Program-made: the position numbers and the translations under genes
In this document: positions 57,851-64,000 of the stretch, one piece after another
How the letters are laid out: each line of letters begins with the position of its first letter
How positions within the stretch are numbered: position 1 is the stretch's first letter
Notes under the pieces: generated by a model
What the model was told of the DNA's origin: nothing
The model's database searches: none
What the model saw: only the letters and a program-made list of their open reading frames with translations
DNA from: Dipteronia dyeriana
Lineage: Eukaryota; Streptophyta; Magnoliopsida; Sapindales; Sapindaceae
DNA: 64,000 bases
Direction: 5' to 3'
Assembly: GCA_032871835.1 (NCBI GenBank)
Contig: CM065296.1
Location: 3,110,001-3,174,000, forward strand

Positions 57851-58606
57851 TGTAATGTGGATAACAACGACACAAGTTTACTTGGTAAAACTCTGGTGAT
57901 CGGAGAAACGTCTACGGGCGGTTGAATAGACAACCGAGCCAAAATTCACTATTGAAATAAAAAATTACACTACTCGATCTGTTTTTTCTCTCTCTGCTAT
58001 GGATTTCCTGTCTATTTCTTTTTTTTTCAACAATGAGATTATGGGTCTATTTATATATGCATAGAACCATAATCCTTGTTGTACAAGTAATGAAAGAATT
58101 TCGTACTTAATCACAATTGGTTGCTTGTTGGAGTCATTTTTAACTTCTTTCCTATTTTGGAGATTGCATGGAGATTGATTGGGACTCTAGTGATATAGTC
58201 CGTTTAGGACTTATTTCCTCATAAATACGTAGTCTTCTCGAAGTAGAGTTGTTTCCTGAATCGGAACCCGTTTCCTGTTTGGTATTTTAATCTTCTAGAA
58301 ATTCTTCTTGATATTGATGTCTTGCATATTTGAGCATGACTCTTGGTTCTCCCACTGTAAATCACATGCTGGATTTTTTTATTTGGGTTTCTCGTATCTG
58401 TCCCGAGTAGAACCTGTCATCACTTGGTCCCGAGTAGGTCATGACTTTTTCGAATACTTATATTCTCATTTACTCGGGTTCATATTCCTTTACGATGTCT
58501 TAAAAGGTAAGTTCTGGATGTCTATTCGGATATCTACCTAGTAATTTTTAAAGGACTATCCACCTTGTCAGTGACGTGTACATCCGATGAAAGTATACAT
58601 ATAACA
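57851..58606 (-). repeat. 3' LTR of a Tat/Retand-like Ty3-gypsy element
   Basis: On the minus strand it starts TGTTATATGTATAC (from 58606) and ends TTGTTATCCACATTACA (57851), with a TATA box TATATAAATA at about 58058-58049. A polypurine tract TTTTAAGGGGTAT (58619-58607) lies directly before it, which fixes the LTR start. 756 bp. GAGAA (57846-57850) is the candidate target duplication; its partner is beyond the window. Confidence 0.8.
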
Positions 58607-58619
58607 ATACCCCTTAAAA
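58607..58619 (-). other. Polypurine tract of the Tat/Retand-like element
   Basis: Minus-strand TTTTAAGGGGTAT immediately upstream of the LTR start TGTTAT; the expected primer site for second-strand synthesis. Confidence 0.65.
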
Positions 58620-59135
58620 TATTTTTGCCGAATAGGAATTGGTTCTTGGCAAAAGTATTTTAATCGAATTCTCAACTAGCTTTTTGTCTTCATTAATACT
58701 GGAATAATTACTTCTTAAATGGAGCTTTGTACTAATGACTTGTCTTAATGGCTACCATGAATGTGCAATTTGTTTCTTCACATGGAATCCCAGTGATTAT
58801 GACGTTTTGAAATTCTGATGGCTTGGTCAGTTCTTTTCACGACACGTGTCTTTTAACTACTCGGTTTCTCTGGTAGCATTTATGAGACGCGACTGGTGGG
58901 TTAATTGATGCACCGCTTTCGTCATCAAATCCTTTATTTTGATATTTCCCGCTTTTTGAGACCCTAGGGTTTCGTGTGATTGCCCCTTTAAATGCTTTAT
59001 TGAAAGGGGCTGCTTCGGTTTATTTTTACATAAGCAAATACTAGACCTGGATTTTCTTGCGCTGAGATTTCATCTCCCAACTCTCTATTGAAGCTTTTCT
59101 AGATTTCTTTACATTTACTTTAAAGGTTAGTTTCG

Positions 59136-62022
59136 ATGAACCCAGCTTCTCGTCATCGCCTATTTGTAATAGTTTTCGAAGTGGGAAAAATTTCTCTTGA
59201 CGAGCCTTCTTTTCTGGATGTTGATGTTTTTGGGCTTCATCTTGATGCTCACTTTAGTTCTAGCTCTGAATCTTCTTCTAGTTCTGAGTCTTCTGTTTCT
59301 GATCATCACAGGGTTCCTTTGCGATCGGGGATGGGAAAACATCAAAGTAAATATGTAGTTCACAAACATGGCTCAAGCAGTTTCCAAATCAAGTGGCAAA
59401 TAATTGACGAAAATGATGTTGAGAAGAAACACAACGCGTCTCGTATCCTTTTTTTTCTTGATCGTCCGAGTAAATATGATACCGAGCAAAATGTGGTAGA
59501 GGAAGATGAAATCGGGAAGTATCGTGCTCTGTTTGACCTAGATGACTAGGTCATATTGACTCCTGCTGATGACAGAGTCGTATGGAACCCACCTCCGGGC
59601 ATGGTGGCCATTTACGGGTCCATGCTCTACTGTGGTATGACTCTTCCTCTCCAGCCATTCATCGCTTGGTTCCTTATCGAGGCAGGGATTGCTCCGGCCC
59701 AACTTACCCTGAACAGTTACAGAATACTAATGTGCATGTGGCATATGTGGAGTCGGATGAACTTGTCACGGCCCCCATCTCGTAAAATCAGGTATTTTTT
59801 CACACTAAGGCAATCTGGTCGGACTGAAACATATTTTCTTAAGTCCAACCCGCCAGATTGCTGGGTCCCTGAGGGGACAAAAGTGAACCGAGGAGTTGAT
59901 ATCTCTTCTGATGCCAAGAAAAGAGGCTTTGAGTGGGTATTCCCTCCTTCAAACAAGTATTGGAAGAATAGCTGGTTCTTTGCTGAGGGGAACCTGGGTC
60001 TTGAGGTCACTCTCTCATCTGGGGAAAACTTGGAGGTGCTAAGGGTTCCCCATTTTTTCTGTTCTCCTGACGCCTGGAATAAGAAAAAACTTATTTTCAC
60101 TGATACCGAGTTGACCAGACTTGGTCAGGCAGCTGTACGTACTTTGAAAAAGAGGAGCAAGTTCTATCTTTTTAATGAGAAGAAAATGATAGACCTCAGC
60201 TTCTTTAATCAGATCTTAGATTATCGTAGGCGATATAAGTATAAATCTTCTCACTTCCATTTTGCTTATACTTTATTATTTTTGACTTGGTTCTTTATTT
60301 CTAACTTGTGCAGTATATGACTCGGACATCATATGCGACATCCAAGCTCGTCAGGTGAAATAGATTCTTCAGGCGAGCCAAAAAGAAGCTTATCGCCAAA
60401 GCAGGGAAGGTATTGCTCCACCTGATGAATCAGATGAGGCTGATGAGCAATTTCCTGAGTATGTCTCTGAAAAGGTCATTTAGCCGACCGTGGAGGAATA
60501 TAGCGGTCCGAGTGGCCCTGCTGAAACTTCCAATGCCTAAAAGTTTTCTGAAGATAAAGGCGGGCAAGGAGATCGTCTTGGTGGTGAGGGGCTCAGTGAG
60601 CCAAACTCCCTGGTTAACGAGGTTTTTGTCTAGCAGTTTGCTGTTAGGGATGGAGATAAACCCTCAGATGAACAAGTAAATCTCGATCCTAGTTTTTTCG
60701 GATCCTTCCAAGATGTTGATGATCAGGAAGATCCTTCGACTGACCTCAACTTCCATCGTACTCGGGCTGAGAAAAGAAAGATGACCAACTCTCTTGCTCA
60801 TCCTCTTAAAGTCCCTCGGGTGGTATCATTCATTGAGTCGAGTGATGATATCGAGGTTAGAGTTTCCCCGAGCATTCAAGTTGAAGCGTCTGTAGAAAGA
60901 GCATAAACTTCAAACCTGAACAAGGATTCTTCACCTCTTGAGGTCGAAAACGCAGGGCGGAGTTCTCGGGAGACCCCTCTTATCCCACTCCCCAGAATAT
61001 GCTAAGGGCGATGTCCTCTTGTCGGGGTCTTCATTGGGGATGATCATTCGAGCCACTTCAGGGATGGTTCTCCAACAGATCGTCTTCAAAATATTTCCAA
61101 CATCGCTTATTACGTAAGTTTCCTACCTCATCTGTATCTTAATGTCTGTTGGTTTTTTAACTCGTCTCTTCCTTATAGGTGGTGGCCGAGTTTTTTGAGT
61201 TGGTTCAGACGCAACAACATCACGCTGATTGGATAAGGCATCTTGAAGCTCAGCTAAAGGAAAGTGAGGATAGCCGTGCTCGGGTTGAGGCGGCTTATCA
61301 GAGGGAGGTGAGTTCCGCCCAGGAATTCATCGATCATTGCTTGGCTAAGCAAATGGAGGCCGATGAGAGAGCTGCTTCTACAGAAGAGAAGGCTGTGTCT
61401 TTTCAAAATTTACTGTCTGCTGCCCAGGAATAGATGCTTAAAGCTGAACAGGCCAAGTCGTCCTATGAGAAGAAAATCGAAGATTTGGAGTGCCAAGCTT
61501 TGACGGTTGAATCCCTCTCAAAGGAGGCTAGGCTGGAACTTGAGGTCTAAGGGTTGATCGCTTCAAAAGGTCCCCAACTTTGACTCCCTTCTCTTTCAGG
61601 AATTTCAACTAGGGTTAGTTTCAGTTGGTAAATTTTTTAAGGTCAAGAATTGGGCAACTGATAAAGCTCGAACCAACTGGGGGCCGTCTATCAATAACCA
61701 TATGTACCAGTCCCTAGAGTCTCTTCGAACTCAGATAAAAGAATGGAGAGCTTACTGCCGTATCCAAGGTAAAGAGCCTCATCATATGCATTTGGAGATC
61801 CCATCAGAGAATTCTCTCTCGACCTTCTGTGCCAGTCAGGGATCTGGTGTGGATGGTTCGACGCCTGATGTTGGTCCGGTCCCTGGAGCAGATTACAGTG
61901 AGTGGATGGATGATTTGGTCAACACCATTACTTGGCCTTCAAATGAAAGTCTCCTCCAAGAATATGAGATGGTGCCTGATCTGAGTATCGGTAAGGATTC
62001 CAAGTCCTCATCCCAGCCTTAG
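59136..62022 (+). pseudogene. Antisense extra ORF of the Tat-lineage element (gypsy-type transposon family)
   Basis: Plus-strand ORF, opposite to gag-pol. First part (59136-60320): a Ser-rich start (SSSSESSSSSESSVSDHHR), then after one in-frame TAG at 59547 the domain core with MTLPLQPFIAWFLIEAGIA and NSYRILMCMWHMW, a match in style to the putative gypsy-type transposon (Transposase_28) domain. It then reads into a probable intron near 60230-60320. The middle (60330-61170) is degenerate. A long charged coiled coil follows (61179-61540, EAQLKESEDSRARVEAAYQR) with a TAG at 61431, then a C-terminal part (61702-62022, SEWMDDLVNTITW). Role unknown; in Tat elements such ORFs are suspected structural or gag-associated proteins. 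Confidence 0.7.
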
Positions 62023-62188
62023 TTATTTTTGTAATTGTGTAGAAAAGAATTATCAATAAAGCTTTACTTTCGCCAACTGCTTTGTTTAGAATGCCACACA
62101 TTTTTTAAACTGGCTAACTCTATTGCTCGAATAATTTCGCCGAGTGTCTTACTCAACTTAGTTTCGTTGCTCGAATAATTTCTAACGC

Positions 62189-62284
62189 CAAGTATTTTGT
62201 TAAACTGGCTAATGCAATCTATGTCAAGTATCTTATTAAACTGGCTAATGCAATCTGTGCCAAGTATCTTATTAAATTGGCTAT
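62189..62284. repeat. 36-bp tandem repeat, about 2.7 copies
   Basis: Unit CAAGTATCTTATTAAACTGG plus CTAATGCAATCTGTGC. Lies between the antisense ORF and the integrase end of the Tat-type element, a region known to be repeat-rich in this lineage. Confidence 0.9.
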
Positions 62285-62779
62285 TATTAGTCATCTTGAA
62301 ACAGGTAAGCAGATTTACGCTTATGAGTCTTACTCGGTTACAAGCCGAACATTTCATCAAGGCTCACTATGATCATATGTTCGAGTCCTTACGCAGATCA
62401 CTGAGGACTTCTCCTAGTTTGTTTGCCGGATTGTTATGTTTTTAATTACTTAACACTGGTGCATCGGGTTTGCCTTTTGGCTAAGGTCGACTGGCCTAGT
62501 TTGGCTGTCGTGCTCATTCGAGCTTCTTCGTCCATTCGGGGATTTTGCCAATTTAATGGTCCCGAACATTTTATTATTTTTTATTGCATGTTCTTATTAT
62601 CATGCTCGTCTCTCATGTTATTATCATATGCTTAGATTTCTGGAATCCCGTGTTGGGCCTTTATTTATAACTGTAAAATTAACAATGATAAAATCTTAAA
62701 AACTAAAAAATATCTTGACTAACAAAATTGTTATGACTAAAAGAAACAAATTTCAAAGATAAAAAATCTTCAAATATTG
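62285..62779. other. Spacer between antisense ORF and integrase; no gene
   Basis: No domain recognised; small frames only. Confidence 0.5.
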
Positions 62780-64000
62780 GGTAATGCATGGCTGGGGTAG
62801 AACCTCTCCATCTGGTCGGGCAATCCAATACGCTCCATGTCCAGCTGCTCCTTCAATCTTATATGGGCCTTCTCATTTGTAGGCCAAGGAGCCTGCAACT
62901 TTGTTTTTTGTGTTTAGTGACACTTTTCTGAGTACCAGGTCCCCTAGCTGAAATTTCCTGATCCGAACATGAGAGTTGTTGTGTCGAGCCACTCTTTGTT
63001 GATATGTTGTATTTCGTACTCTTGGGTTTCTCCCTCTTTTATTCTAGCTCATCTAAGTTTTGTAACAGCATATCAACATTCTGGTTCCTATCATACAACC
63101 TGATCGTAGGCGACATGTATGAAGTTTCTACCGGGATAACAACTTCAGTTCCAAATGCCAAAGAGAATGGAGTCTCTCCTGTAGAAGTCTTTACCGTTGT
63201 CCGATGTGCCCATAATACTTCAGGAAGTTTTTCAACCCGGCTGTCATTCTTAGCATCCAACTTTGCTTTGAGTGTGTGCTTGATGATTTTGTTTACTGCT
63301 TCAGCTTTCCTGTTGGTTTGAGGGTGGGCAGGTGTGGTATTATAATTTTATATTTGGTACTCGTTGCACAACAGTCTGAATTTTTGATTGTCGAACTGGG
63401 TGCCATTATCAGTAATAAAAGTACTCAGGACTCCAAACCTATAAAGTATATTTTTCTTTACAAAGTTTGTGGTATTTGCCTCCGTGATGTATACTATTGC
63501 TTCTGCTTCCACCCACTTCGTGAAATAATCAACGGCTACTATTGCATATTTTGCTCCACCTCAGTCCCTGCCGACATTGGGCCAATTAAGTCTAGGCCCC
63601 ACATGGCAAATGGCCATGGGGATGTGAGGCTTCTAAGTTGTTTAGAGGGCTGTTGGGTATCGTTGGCTATCCTTTGGCATGTATTGCAACTTTCTGAATA
63701 TCGTTGTGCATCCGAGAACATATAGGGCCAATAATAACCTTGCATGGTTACCTTGTGTGCTAAACTTTTACCCCCATTATGGTTTTGACATACACCGCTG
63801 TGGATTTCTTGTAATATCCGATATGAATCTCCTTCAGATACAAATCTTTGGAATGTTTGGGAAAACCCCCTTCTGTACAATTCTCCTCCAATCAACGTGT
63901 ATCTTGCTGACCAGTACCTGATGCGTTTGGCCTCTAGGGGATCTTCCGGGAGCACGCATTCTTCCAGGTATCTTTTTAGCTGAGTCATCCAACTATCTGG
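62780..64000 (-). pseudogene. Ty3-gypsy integrase (Tat lineage), partial at window end
   Basis: Minus strand from 63988: ARYTLIGGELYRRGFSQTFQ, then the HHCC zinc finger (HSGVCQNHNGGKSLAHKV ... CNTCQRIA) and the start of the catalytic core (WPFAMWGLDLIGPM). The frame stops at 63539; from 63260 it resumes as EVLWAHRTTVKTSTGETPFS then FGTEVVIPVE, the conserved post-core region. The C-terminal end (LVLRKV-type) is reached by about 62900. At least two breaks (63539 and near 63035). The rest of pol lies beyond the window. Confidence 0.9.

Larger units (their letters stand above)
57851..64000 (-). mobile_element. Tat/Retand-like Ty3-gypsy retrotransposon, 3' part
   Basis: Contains, on the minus strand from the window end: integrase (to about 62780), non-coding DNA with tandem repeats, then a polypurine tract and 3' LTR. 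Between integrase and LTR lies a plus-strand ORF of the putative gypsy-type transposon (Transposase_28-like) family. Extra antisense ORFs in this position are known from Tat-lineage elements such as Retand and Grande. The rest of gag-pol and the 5' LTR are beyond 64000. Confidence 0.8.

Overview
This window looks like about 64 kb of low-GC nuclear DNA from a flowering plant, probably a eudicot. Evidence: plant-specific transposon families (a Kaonashi-type MULE with DUF1985 and Ulp1 modules, PIF/Harbinger, Tat/Retand-type Ty3-gypsy, plant L1 LINE, hAT elements), an endogenous caulimovirid, fragments of plant-type genes with GT-AG introns, and long AT-rich spacers with dinucleotide arrays. Almost everything is transposon-derived and decayed. 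I found one plausible intact host gene, a small single-exon B3-like ORF at 41875-42255 (-). I did not find a new multi-gene system; the interest lies in nested insertions, preserved target-site duplications, gene duplication and one large inverted repeat.

Layout. 1-7.4 kb: a MULE with a broken MURA-like transposase (+) facing a broken DUF1985/coiled-coil/Ulp1-like gene (-), with a 20-bp-scale minisatellite in the latter's 5' intron. 7.68-8.60 kb: a non-autonomous MULE with TIRs and a perfect 9-bp target duplication. 8.8-9.9 kb: tandem repeats and a GGGTTGGGTT-rich dispersed repeat. 10.2-16.9 kb: an endogenous pararetrovirus (-), with coat, zinc knuckle, protease, RT, RNase H, a second ORF and a retained promoter/polyA block. 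19.1-26.5 kb: a broken partial copy of an SLC35F-like transporter gene, interrupted first by a solo LTR (19218-20278) and then by a 5.9-kb segment (20298-26167) carrying a Ty3-gypsy gag-pol (-).

26.8-30.8 kb: a beta-COP (coatomer) pseudogene split by an internally deleted copia-like element. 31.3-33.4 kb: a Harbinger-type and a hAT-type non-autonomous element, each with a recognisable TSD. 34.6-37.1 kb: an eight-exon SLC35F-like transporter gene (-), broken by two 1-nt frameshifts and one stop. 38.6-41.3 kb: L1 LINE 3' remains (linker and RNase H) cut by a solo LTR and a 370-bp hAT element. 41.9 kb: the B3-like gene. 42.6-44.0 kb: another TIR element. 45.4-46.6 kb: a third solo LTR of the same family. 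46.8-49.05 kb: a PIF/Harbinger element with decayed transposase, abutting a stray copy of exon 1 of the transporter gene.

50-54 kb: repeats, microsatellites and a 456-bp near-perfect inverted repeat around a copia gag fragment. 55.4-57.8 kb: an L1 LINE (+), endonuclease to RT, broken by a 30-base G run and stops, apparently cut by a Tat/Retand-type LTR retrotransposon whose 3' LTR is 57851-58606. That element (-) runs off the window end; an antisense ORF (+) of the putative gypsy-type transposon family lies between its integrase and 3' LTR.

The genes do not form a pathway; the window is a record of successive insertions. Where coordinates come from visible TIR, TSD, LTR or splice-site matches they are good to a few bases; domain limits in decayed elements are approximate. 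All family names come from reading motifs by eye, without database searches.
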